Assembly: GCA_964639335.1 (NCBI GenBank)
Contig: CAZXCJ010000012.1
Span: forward strand, 1-30,629
Reading direction: 5' to 3'
Source: JAIOTH01 sp964639335
GTDB taxonomy: Bacteria; Patescibacteriota; Patescibacteriia; UBA1558; S5-K13
DNA: 30,629 nucleotides
This document shows, in pieces, positions 21,632 through 28,057 of the stretch. Numbering within the stretch: the first letter of the stretch is position 1; every line of letters starts with the position of its first letter. The notes beneath the pieces are model-generated. The model had not been told where the DNA came from. It searched no databases and was given only the letters and a program-made list of their open reading frames with translations. The position numbers were made by a program, and so were the translations under genes.

Positions 21632-24577
21632 TTATTTTTTAAACAATTGAATCAACTTATTTTTAAAAACAAAGCCCAAGCTAGTTAAAAATCCTGAGCC
21701 CAGAATCCAATTTAGAGCTTGTGGGCTTTTTTCTTCATTTTCATTAATATTTATTAGCTCTGTTGAGCTAGGGGTGATATTTGTTTCGGAGGCGCCTAAG
21801 ATTTCTGCTTTGATAATATCATTTTGATTGCGTGGCAAGAGGGTTAATTTGTCTTGATAGTTTATTAACAACCCCTGGATAGTTATTGAGTCATCCTTAG
21901 ATAATTCATCCAATGTTATTTTTTCATTATTTATTTTAATTTTTAATTCTATCTCATCAGCGGAAATATAGAAACTTTTTTTATTTAATTTGCTAATTTT
22001 TCCAGAAACAAATATAAAAGAGTCAATAATATCTTCGTCTAATTCTTCTAAACTATATTCTTCAAGGTCTGGCAAATTTTTTTCATTAATTTTAATTATA
22101 TTTTCAGAATTTTCTACTTTGATGCGGGAATAATATTTAAGATGACTTATTTTACCCTGGATTTGAACAATGTCTCCATAATTTAATTCTGGCCAATCTT
22201 TATTCAAATATACCCCTAAACATTTATCTAAATAAGTTGTTTCCTCATGAATGTTATAAGAGCATAGATAAGCTGTATTCTTGTATAATTCATTGGGTAG
22301 AGCGCTGATGATTCCGTAAGTAATAATTTCCTGACCATTTTCTAATTCAAATATTTCTTCTATTTCCGTAAAATAAATTTCTTCGTCTAGAGAAGTAGAT
22401 TCAAAGAGTTTATTTTCTTGAAAATTAAAAATGTTTTTCTCTGCAGGGCTAGTTTCCTCTGTCCAAAAGTAGTCCCCATTTATTTCGTCATAAACATAGG
22501 ACTGTCCCTCAAAACTTTTTTCATAGGATAGTTCCCAAATTAAATTTTCATTACAATCTAATAATTGGAGTTCTTCGTTGGAATTATTTAAAGTTATTTT
22601 TGAATCACTTCTTTTAATTAATAAATATGCCTGAGCTTTTATTTTTTCTTCTAAGCCATAAGAAGAGCTCTTGTCTTTTATTTGCCAATTATTTAGATTT
22701 ATTTCAGTATTATTAGGATTAAATAATTCTATCCATTCTTTGTCATCAGAACCAATGGGGTTGGGCAAAACTTCATTAATTATTATTTCTTCATTAAAAT
22801 TTACACATTCTTGAACATCCTCTTCATTGTTTGTTGTAGAATTATTTTCAGATTCTTCTAAAATATTTAAATAAATTACAGCATCATCCTCTAATTCAGA
22901 TTCATTAGTAATTTTCAATGTAATTTTTTTTAATCCAGCCTCTGTAAAAATAATTTCTAGATTTTCATTTTCACCTTTTAAGGAATTTTCTAAATACCAT
23001 TCGTATTGTAAATCTTGATTATTGTCATCAACAGAATTTTCAGCGCTAAGAACAATTTCTTCATTGGTTATTAGATTGTCACTCAAAAGATCAATTCTTG
23101 CCGTTGGTTTTAAATAATTTTCTTGCTCATTTTCAGCATTAGGAGTTAAAAGAGGTGTCATTTTCCATTGATTATCAAAACGAGCCCAGGCATAATTTTC
23201 TTTGGACTGAGAATAGCTCATTTCATCAATTTTTTCATCAACATTATTGAAAAGGTAAACACTCTCACTGGAATTATTAAGAGATATGTTGGATATAGAC
23301 CGTTCAACTAAAAAATAATTATTTATATTTAAATTTGTAAAATCATCTGTAGAAAATATGTATTTTTTTCCAGAGGCGTCCTGCAAGTACCAATTTTCTA
23401 AATTAACAGTATTGTTACTTGTATTTTTTAATTCAATCCATTCGGCTTCGTCGCTTCCTTCGGGATTAGGAAGTAATTCATTTATAATTATATTTACCCC
23501 AGCACTATTAATAACAATTTCTTTGGTCCAATAAGAATTATTTACTCCATCACTAACTGTTAAATTGATTATATAATTCCCGCTTTGATTATATCTGTAA
23601 TTATTTTGACATCCATTTGCTTCGCCACTGTCTCCAAAATTCCAATTAAAACTCAGGGGGTCATTTTCTGTATCATCAGAGCTACAAGCATTAAAATTTA
23701 TTAATTCTCCGACAAAAAATGAATTATTTATATTTTCTATTATAATTTGTGGAGAATTATTAATTTCGTTTTCAATTATTGTCAGGGTTAAGGAATCTGA
23801 GTTGGATAGTTGGCCGTCATTTACCGTTAAAGTAATAAGATATTCTCCTATTTCAGAAAATTGATAAGTTGTAGTAGCTGATGTAGAAGTGGCTTGATTG
23901 TCAAAATTCCATAAGAAATTTAATTCATCTTCGTCTGGGTCATAAGAATTACTACCATCAAAAAATACTTCTTTATTAAGATAGGCCTGAATGTCGTCAC
24001 CGGCTATGGCTATGGGGGCTTGATTAGGCGGAGGAGTGCTGGGTATTTTTCCGGGTGTGCCTCCTATTATATATGATTCTTGCCAAGGACTTTCTAAATT
24101 ATAAATATCTATTTTTTCAATTGTTTTGTCATTATCATTTCCACCCAATTCATTTATGTAAGAAAATTGAGTCATAATTTCATTATTTTTTAATAATTGA
24201 ATAGTTTCGGCGGTGTTGTTTAAACTCATTGAGGATTCAAAAATAATGCCAGTGAAATTTGGATAATTATTCAAAAAAGATTCCCCATCTTTAGTAATAA
24301 TAGAGAAGGTCGTGCTGGCTATTTGATTGTCTCCTTGATACATGTTTAATAAATGGTTAGAGCCATCATTAAATCTCCAATCAGAATTTATTTCAATAGT
24401 CGAGGTGGAGGTATTAAAAATTTCAACCCATTCTTTATTACTATCTGCGCCTTCAGGATTATACATTATCTCAGTAAAGATTAGATTTTCTGCTTGAGCG
24501 GTATTAATAAAAATTAGCAGAGCTAAAAATACAAGAGAGACAAGAGTTAAATATAAATTTTGTTGTTTAAAATACAT
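21632..24577 (-). CDS. Large surface protein with lamin-tail and PKD domains and C-terminal anchor
   Basis: 981 residues. The signal peptide ends near residue 29 (LALLIFINTAQA). Three lamin-tail domains are marked by FTEIMYNPEGADSNKEWVEIFN (about 33), IINELLPNPEGSDEAEWIELKN (about 362) and IINEVLPNPIGSDDKEWIELFN (about 596). They alternate with three PKD-like domains (GSNSYDPDEDELNFLWNFD, SSDDTENDPLSFNWNFGD, NSVDDNNQDLQYEWYLEN). Two OB-like segments (about 735-930, YGDIVQIQGKISHLKYY and DDSITIQGLLINYQDKL) follow. A membrane helix near 955-972 with a Lys-rich end anchors the protein. It is Asn/Glu/Ser-rich. It is probably an exported adhesin-like or nucleic-acid-binding surface protein; the role is inference. 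An AGGAGG lies 12 nt before ATG, rather far. Confidence 0.88.
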   Translation of the reverse strand: MYFKQQNLYLTLVSLVFLALLIFINTAQAENLIFTEIMYNPEGADSNKEWVEIFNTSTSTIEINSDWRFNDGSNHLLNMYQGDNQIASTTFSIITKDGESFLNNYPNFTGIIFESSMSLNNTAETIQLLKNNEIMTQFSYINELGGNDNDKTIEKIDIYNLESPWQESYIIGGTPGKIPSTPPPNQAPIAIAGDDIQAYLNKEVFFDGSNSYDPDEDELNFLWNFDNQATSTSATTTYQFSEIGEYLITLTVNDGQLSNSDSLTLTIIENEINNSPQIIIENINNSFFVGELINFNACSSDDTENDPLSFNWNFGDSGEANGCQNNYRYNQSGNYIINLTVSDGVNNSYWTKEIVINSAGVNIIINELLPNPEGSDEAEWIELKNTSNNTVNLENWYLQDASGKKYIFSTDDFTNLNINNYFLVERSISNISLNNSSESVYLFNNVDEKIDEMSYSQSKENYAWARFDNQWKMTPLLTPNAENEQENYLKPTARIDLLSDNLITNEEIVLSAENSVDDNNQDLQYEWYLENSLKGENENLEIIFTEAGLKKITLKITNESELEDDAVIYLNILEESENNSTTNNEEDVQECVNFNEEIIINEVLPNPIGSDDKEWIELFNPNNTEINLNNWQIKDKSSSYGLEEKIKAQAYLLIKRSDSKITLNNSNEELQLLDCNENLIWELSYEKSFEGQSYVYDEINGDYFWTEETSPAEKNIFNFQENKLFESTSLDEEIYFTEIEEIFELENGQEIITYGIISALPNELYKNTAYLCSYNIHEETTYLDKCLGVYLNKDWPELNYGDIVQIQGKISHLKYYSRIKVENSENIIKINEKNLPDLEEYSLEELDEDIIDSFIFVSGKISKLNKKSFYISADEIELKIKINNEKITLDELSKDDSITIQGLLINYQDKLTLLPRNQNDIIKAEILGASETNITPSSTELININENEEKSPQALNWILGSGFLTSLGFVFKNKLIQLFKK

Positions 24578-24595
24578 AAAATTATTCTTCCTCCT

Positions 24596-24623
24596 GCGGG
24601 GAACGCCAATAAGCGTTCCCCGC
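24596..24623. promoter_or_regulatory. GC-rich hairpin in the ssb/surface-protein gap
   Basis: A perfect 11-bp stem GCGGGGAACGC/GCGTTCCCCGC with a 6-nt loop. On the minus strand it is followed directly by AGGAGG and not by T, so it is not a standard terminator. It could block exonucleases or affect access to the SD of the surface-protein gene. Confidence 0.6.
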
Positions 24624-24690
24624 TATATATAAGAAACATTGTTTTAATGAAGGACCGCTAACATCAAAATAATGTTTTCCCATAACATAA

Positions 24691-25080
24691 TTATTCTTCT
24701 TCAATATCTATTTCTTCTATAGCAACTTCTTTTTCGGCCTCTTCCTTTTTCTTGCCACCAAGCATGACTAAATCCTTAACAATTATTTCAGTCATATAAT
24801 GTTTTTTGCCTTCTTTGTCGTCCCAATTTCTAGTTTGTAATCGGCCTTCTACATAAACCTTATCTCCTTTGTGAAGATATTTTTCTACTATTTGTGCTAA
24901 TTTTCCCCAAAAGACCAAATTATGAAATTCGACTTTACTTTTGGTTTCACTGGATTTAGTTTTTTTCCAAACTAGATTAGTAGCCAGGCCAACACGGGCT
25001 AAATCAGTCCCGTTTTTCAATTTTTTGATAGTCGGATCATTGGTTAAATTGCCGACTAAGATTGCTTTGTTAACATCCAT
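24691..25080 (-). CDS. ssb: Single-stranded DNA-binding protein
   Basis: 129 residues with the OB-fold of bacterial SSB: MDVNKAILVGNLTNDPTIK, TDLARVGLATN, SKVEFHNLVFWGKLAQIVEKYLHKGDKVYVEGRLQTRNW, and HYMTEIIVKDLVML. It binds ssDNA in replication and repair. The tail is short and acidic and ends IDIEEE instead of the usual DDDIPF-type tip that docks partner proteins. It may therefore lack or alter that interaction. No SD is seen. The region upstream holds a divergent small RNA candidate. Confidence 0.96.
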   Translation of the reverse strand: MDVNKAILVGNLTNDPTIKKLKNGTDLARVGLATNLVWKKTKSSETKSKVEFHNLVFWGKLAQIVEKYLHKGDKVYVEGRLQTRNWDDKEGKKHYMTEIIVKDLVMLGGKKKEEAEKEVAIEEIDIEEE

Positions 25081-25159
25081 TGTTTTTTTGTCCGCTCTTC
25101 TTAATTATTAAATCAAGGGTGGTGCGGAAATTAATTATTAATTCAATTTACAATGCCCT

Positions 25160-25304
25160 TGTCCCCGTTAAACAAAATTTAGATTCAAAGGTTATTTCAA
25201 TAAATAATTCCTTTTGTTATTCAACATTTCCTATTTGTTGTAAAATGCTGATTTAAATTTTATTTTTATCCCTGAAAGGATGAAAATGTTTAAACGGGGT
25301 TGAC
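25160..25304. other. Inverted repeat enclosing an AT-rich segment upstream of ssb
   Basis: CCCCGTTAAAC (25163-25173) and GTTTAAACGGGG (25288-25299) are near-perfect inverted repeats about 115 bp apart. Several short hairpins are possible between them (AAAGG/CCTTT, CAAC/GTTG, TCC/GGA). It may be an ssb leader structure or part of an RNA. I see no gene in it. Confidence 0.4.
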
Positions 25305-25327
25305 TTTTTTTTGCTTTGATTTATAAT
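25300..25327 (+). promoter_or_regulatory. Promoter of the UUCG-hairpin RNA
   Basis: TTGACT (25300-25305), 16-bp spacer, TATAAT (25322-25327). Predicted start is G25334, the first base of a stable hairpin. Confidence 0.7.
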
Positions 25328-25333
25328 CAAAAA

Positions 25334-25411
25334 GAGGTCAAGTTTTACTCTTCGGAGTAAGCATGGCTTCATAAATCGCTTTTCGCCAAATTCCTCCGCA
25401 AGGAGGTTTTT
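25334..25411 (+). ncRNA. Candidate 78-nt small RNA with UUCG hairpin and terminator
   Basis: The 5' hairpin spans 25334-25370: an outer stem GAGGTCA/TGGCTTC (two G-T pairs), an internal loop AGTT/GCA, and an inner stem TTACTC/GAGTAA with a UUCG tetraloop. After a 22-nt linker, CCTCC-GCAA-GGAGG (25393-25406, GNRA loop) plus five T forms the terminator. Promoter, start and terminator are all spaced as for a free-standing RNA. On the other strand there is a 71-codon frame (25253-25468) that I judge to be a shadow. I do not recognise an Rfam family; it is not tRNA, tmRNA or RNase P. Confidence 0.6.
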
Positions 25412-25510
25412 GGTTTTTGAGCCAATTGAATTTAATTTCATTGGCCCAATTCCCAAACTACTTTTCAATTAATTTGAGATATGTAAATTAATTTTTCAAA
25501 CTTATTAACA

Positions 25511-25549
25511 ATATAAAAGACATCTCTTAGCATGGGACGTCTTTTTGGT
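25511..25549. terminator. Bidirectional terminator-like hairpin
   Basis: AAAAGAC (25515-25521) pairs with GTCTTTT (25539-25545), extended inward by a few bp after one mismatch. It is T-rich on the plus side and A-rich before it. Confidence 0.6.
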
Positions 25550-25710
25550 TTTTGTCTTTATTTTAAGCTATTTTTAGGGTTTTTGTTTTCATAAGAGACG
25601 GCTCTATTTTTATAGACGGCTATATTTCTCTATACACCTATCTTAACAAATATTATTTTTTAGTCAACCCGGTCCCTGACAAGGAGCTGGGTCAATAATA
25701 ATTGTCAATA

Positions 25711-25737
25711 AAAAAATCCCCAAATTATTTTGAGGAT
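25711..25737 (-). terminator. Intrinsic terminator of the three-ORF minus-strand unit
   Basis: Minus strand: AAATCCTCAAA pairs with TTTGGGGATTT (one T-G pair), followed by seven T. It starts right after the stop codon at 25738-25740. Confidence 0.85.
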
Positions 25738-25899
25738 TTATTCAAGAAAAATGAATTTCTCTTCTTTAAGAAGAAAAGCAATTTGAGGATGGTGTGCATT
25801 AGGATTATCGGTTTGGAAGATCAATTTGGCTGGAAGGGATTTTTTAAGTACATATTTAATTTCTAGGCCAGCAACGATTAAAGAAAATTTAAGAAACAT
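25738..25899 (-). CDS. Short protein, 53 aa, third of an overlapping set
   Basis: ATG at 25899 and TAA at 25740-25738 give MFLKFSLIVAGLEIKYVLKK... ending KEEKFIFLE. The stop is immediately followed by a terminator, which supports a real gene. The start overlaps the end of the 29-codon ORF by 11 bp in another frame. Translational coupling, or a programmed or mutational frameshift joining the two into one protein of about 80 residues, is therefore possible. No family recognised. Confidence 0.5.
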   Translation of the reverse strand: MFLKFSLIVAGLEIKYVLKKSLPAKLIFQTDNPNAHHPQIAFLLKEEKFIFLE

Positions 25900-25978
25900 G
25901 TTTTTTTACAAAGAATATTGATGAGGGTTGCAAGTCCGGGATTGATTTTTTTCCGATATCATTTTGAAAAAAGAACAT
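25889..25978 (-). CDS. Tiny ORF, 29 aa, between the 76- and 53-aa ORFs
   Basis: ATG at 25978 overlaps the stop of the 76-aa gene (TAATG) and has AAAGGAG 5 nt upstream, a good SD. The frame ends at 25891-25889, overlapping the start of the 53-aa ORF. It may be the N-terminal part of a frameshifted gene. Confidence 0.4.
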   Translation of the reverse strand: MFFFQNDIGKKSIPDLQPSSIFFVKKHVS

Positions 25979-26208
25979 TATATCTCCTTTGTCGTATTAA
26001 CAAATTTTTGCCCGACTAATTTTAGGATGGGCTCAGTACATAAATTGGGTTTAAAAAGATTGCACCAAATGTGATTATACACAATTTGATTTTTTGGGTA
26101 TTTTCTATGGGGATAATTAACAGTGAATTTCTCCTCTTTTTTGATAATATCAATAATAGCTGCGGGTAATTCTTGTCCAGATATATCTTCTTTCTTTAAA
26201 TAAAGCAT
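25978..26208 (-). CDS. Unknown 76-aa protein, SD-led
   Basis: 76 residues, soluble-looking: LKKEDISGQELPAAIIDIIKKEEKF, then YNHIWCNLFKPNLCTEPILKLVGQKF with two cysteines. I do not recognise the family. GGAGG lies 4 nt before ATG, and a promoter (26235-26263) precedes it. It leads a compact unit of three overlapping ORFs ended by a terminator at 25711-25737. Confidence 0.65.
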   Translation of the reverse strand: MLYLKKEDISGQELPAAIIDIIKKEEKFTVNYPHRKYPKNQIVYNHIWCNLFKPNLCTEPILKLVGQKFVNTTKEI

Positions 26209-26234
26209 TCTTCCTCCAGTTTGTTTAATTAAGT

Positions 26235-26263
26235 CAGATTATTATATTTAGCAGAAAAAGTCA
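26235..26263 (-). promoter_or_regulatory. Promoter of the 76-aa gene unit
   Basis: Minus strand: TTGACT (26263-26258), 17-bp spacer, TAATCT (26240-26235), 27 bp before the ATG at 26208. Confidence 0.6.
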
Positions 26264-26308
26264 AGAAAAGTGATTTAGGGATTAGTAAATTTAGTTAAAT
26301 TTAAGGGC

Positions 26309-26336
26309 TTGAATAAAAAAATAAAGAATGTATAAT
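26309..26336 (+). promoter_or_regulatory. Promoter of tRNA-Leu
   Basis: TTGAAT (26309-26314), 16-bp spacer, TATAAT (26331-26336), 22 bp before the mature tRNA 5' end. Confidence 0.65.
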
Positions 26337-26357
26337 AATATGTATGAAAAATAGATT

Positions 26358-26444
26358 GCTGAAGTGGCGGAATTGGTATACGCGACGGACTTAAAATCCG
26401 TTGGAGGCAACTCTGTGTGGGTTCGAGTCCCACCTTCAGCACCA
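26358..26444 (+). tRNA. tRNA-Leu(UAA) with encoded CCA
   Basis: 87 nt. Acceptor arms GCTGAAG/CTTCAGC pair fully. The anticodon loop ACTTAAAAT gives UAA, the variable arm is long as in class II tRNAs, and the T-arm has GGTTCGAGTCC. The discriminator A is followed by CCA. The opposite strand holds spurious ORFs. The last 20 nt recur at 26547-26566. Confidence 0.97.
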
Positions 26445-26445
26445 T
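26426..26445 (+). repeat. 20-bp direct repeat in the tRNA-Leu 3' end (att-like), copy 1
   Basis: AGTCCCACCTTCAGCACCAT covers the T-arm, acceptor 3' strand and CCA of the tRNA gene. It is identical to 26547-26566. Confidence 0.9.
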
Positions 26446-26546
26446 TCGACTCGTCCTCACTTTGTTCGTCCTCGCTCATGGTCTACGACCATTCTATAGA
26501 GAATAATTTTGGAGGGACGAGAAGTTTATCCCGTCGAATGACGGGA

Positions 26547-26566
26547 AGTCCCACCTTCAGCACCAT
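26547..26566 (+). repeat. 20-bp direct repeat of the tRNA-Leu 3' end (att-like), copy 2
   Basis: Identical to 26426-26445, 121 bp downstream, without the rest of a tRNA. It is followed by the palindrome ATCGAGCTTAGCTCGAT, related to one at 5481-5497. The layout is that of an attL/attR pair around a 101-bp remnant. Confidence 0.85.
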
Positions 26567-26634
26567 CGAGCTTAGCTCGATTTCGTTCAGGTTTATGGCA
26601 CTGCCAAAGCTAAGGGTGAATAAAAAATAGTTTC

Positions 26635-26663
26635 TTGACTCAACTTTATTGTATAGCCATAAT
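26635..26663 (+). promoter_or_regulatory. Possible promoter of the 23S leader
   Basis: TTGACT (26635-26640), 17-bp spacer, CATAAT (26658-26663), about 550 bp before the 23S 5' end. It is the best promoter seen between tRNA-Leu and 23S. Confidence 0.5.
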
Positions 26664-26927
26664 CTATATTAGATGTTTATTGATTTTGGGGTTACCCCTT
26701 TACTTTCTTCTAAATATGGTTTATACTAATGTGTAGTTAAAAGTTATCCACAGTTTAAGTAAACCCCTCATCTTCTACTTTAAAAATTCAATATCTTAAT
26801 TTTATTATATAATTTTTTTGAAATAATCCTTTGATATTGTTTTGCAAAAAAGGTGATGGGGTAAATTAACTATTAACCAAAAATAACTGAGTAAAGAACA
26901 AAAAAATTTGTGTGTAAATAATAAATC

Positions 26928-26988
26928 AAGCGGATTTTAGTGCTACTTAATTTTAGATAGTAGAGCCGCTTGTTCTAAGCGGTTTTTT
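26928..26988 (+). promoter_or_regulatory. Terminator/antiterminator-like hairpin pair before 23S
   Basis: CCGCTT (26966-26971) can pair with AAGCGG downstream (26977-26982), a 5-nt loop plus six T making a terminator. It can also pair with AAGCGG upstream (26928-26933), supported by an inner stem CTACT/AGTAG. The two are mutually exclusive, as in an attenuator. Confidence 0.55.
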
Positions 26989-27172
26989 GATAATTAATAA
27001 TATAAACAATAACTAGTAGTAATTTTTAGTAAGGAAAGTATAGCCAGGTCTTTTCCGGCCCCTTTATTTTCAAGGATAGCTTGAATGATTCTGAATATAG
27101 TTTCTGATTACTACTAATTATTGCTTATATTTAAGGATGATTTAAATAATTCAAAGACAAAATAAGCAAGAA

Positions 27173-27184
27173 GTTCTTTGAAAA
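27173..27184 (+). promoter_or_regulatory. boxA-like rRNA antitermination site
   Basis: GTTCTTTGAAAA resembles the boxA elements that precede 23S genes in bacterial spacers; it lies 31 bp before the mature 5' end. Confidence 0.5.
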
Positions 27185-27853
27185 AAAAGCATAAAGAAAT
27201 ATTTTATGTTTCAGTGATTGCAATTTTAAGGGCATATGGTGGATACCTTGACATTAGAAGACGATGAAGGACGTAGTAGCCTGCGATAAGCCTCGGGTAG
27301 GTGGCAAGCAACCTTTGATCCGGGGATTTCCGAATGGGGTAACCCACTGACAAAGCAAACTGTCAGTATCATTAACTGAATACATAGGTTAATGAAGACA
27401 ACCTGGGGAATTGAAACATCTTAGTACCCAGAGGAAAATAAAGAAGAAACAGTTCTTAGACTAAGGTTAGTAAGTTTTCTTACTGACTCTCAGTCTAAGG
27501 ATTTCGATTCCCTCAGTAGTGGCGAACGAACGGGGAAGAGCCCAAACCTATAGAGTGTTGATGTTGAAATTTAAAAACTTCGGTTTTTAAAAAGATTCAT
27601 CTTAAAGGTCATAGGCCGTTGCTTTATAGGGGTAGATTAGTAAATTACGTTCGGAGCTTATGAGTCCGAGATGGAGTATACTTATAATGACTTCCCTAGT
27701 AGAATAGACTGGAAAGTCTAACCAAAGAAGGTGATAGTCCTGTACGCGAAAGGGGTTATTGCTCTATGGTAATTTACTTGAGTATGCCAAGACTCGTGAA
27801 ATCTTGGTTGAAACAAGTGTGACTATGCACTAAGGCTAAATACTTCTAATGAT

Positions 27854-27892
<39 letters not shown>

Positions 27893-27948
27893 TCCCGATT
27901 AGGGAGATGAAATAGTATTTGAAACCATATGCTTACAAGCAGTCGGAG

Positions 27949-28057
27949 CCGTGTACCGCTCACTGCGTTCGGATACACGGCAAGCTACATTTATATTTTA
28001 TTTATTATATTTTATAGATGGGCTTGCCAAGTACCCGAGCATAGCGAGTGGTACGTG
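27949..28057 (+). other. 23S expansion segment in the helix 25 region
   Basis: Where E. coli has a short hairpin, this rRNA has about 110 nt with three stems: CCGTGTACCG with CGGATACACGG (27949-27980), CAAGC with GCTTG (27981-28026) around a very AT-rich stretch, and GTACC with GGTAC (28031-28054). It may remain in the rRNA or be cut out as an intervening sequence. Confidence 0.7.

Larger units (their letters stand above)
26664..27215 (+). other. Leader region of the 23S gene, no ORF
   Basis: No credible gene is seen. It holds one perfect DnaA-box sequence TTATCCACA (26744-26752), a GGGGTTACCCC palindrome (26688-26698), the hairpins at 26928-26988, and a 21-bp imperfect inverted repeat (27002-27022 with 27108-27128). 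A boxA-like site GTTCTTTGAAAA lies at 27173-27184. The region would be the 5' leader if 23S is transcribed on its own. Confidence 0.55.

Noticed and set aside
25253..25468. 71-codon minus-strand ORF across the small RNA candidate
   Set aside because: It runs through a promoter, a UUCG hairpin and a terminator of the other strand, has no SD and an odd composition. A non-coding reading explains the region better.
26275..26630. ORFs on both strands across tRNA-Leu (61, 62 and 88 codons)
   Set aside because: These are the usual shadow frames of a tRNA-Leu gene; the tRNA is perfect.
26744..26752. Replication origin
   Set aside because: Only one DnaA box is present and no dnaA or dnaN gene is near.
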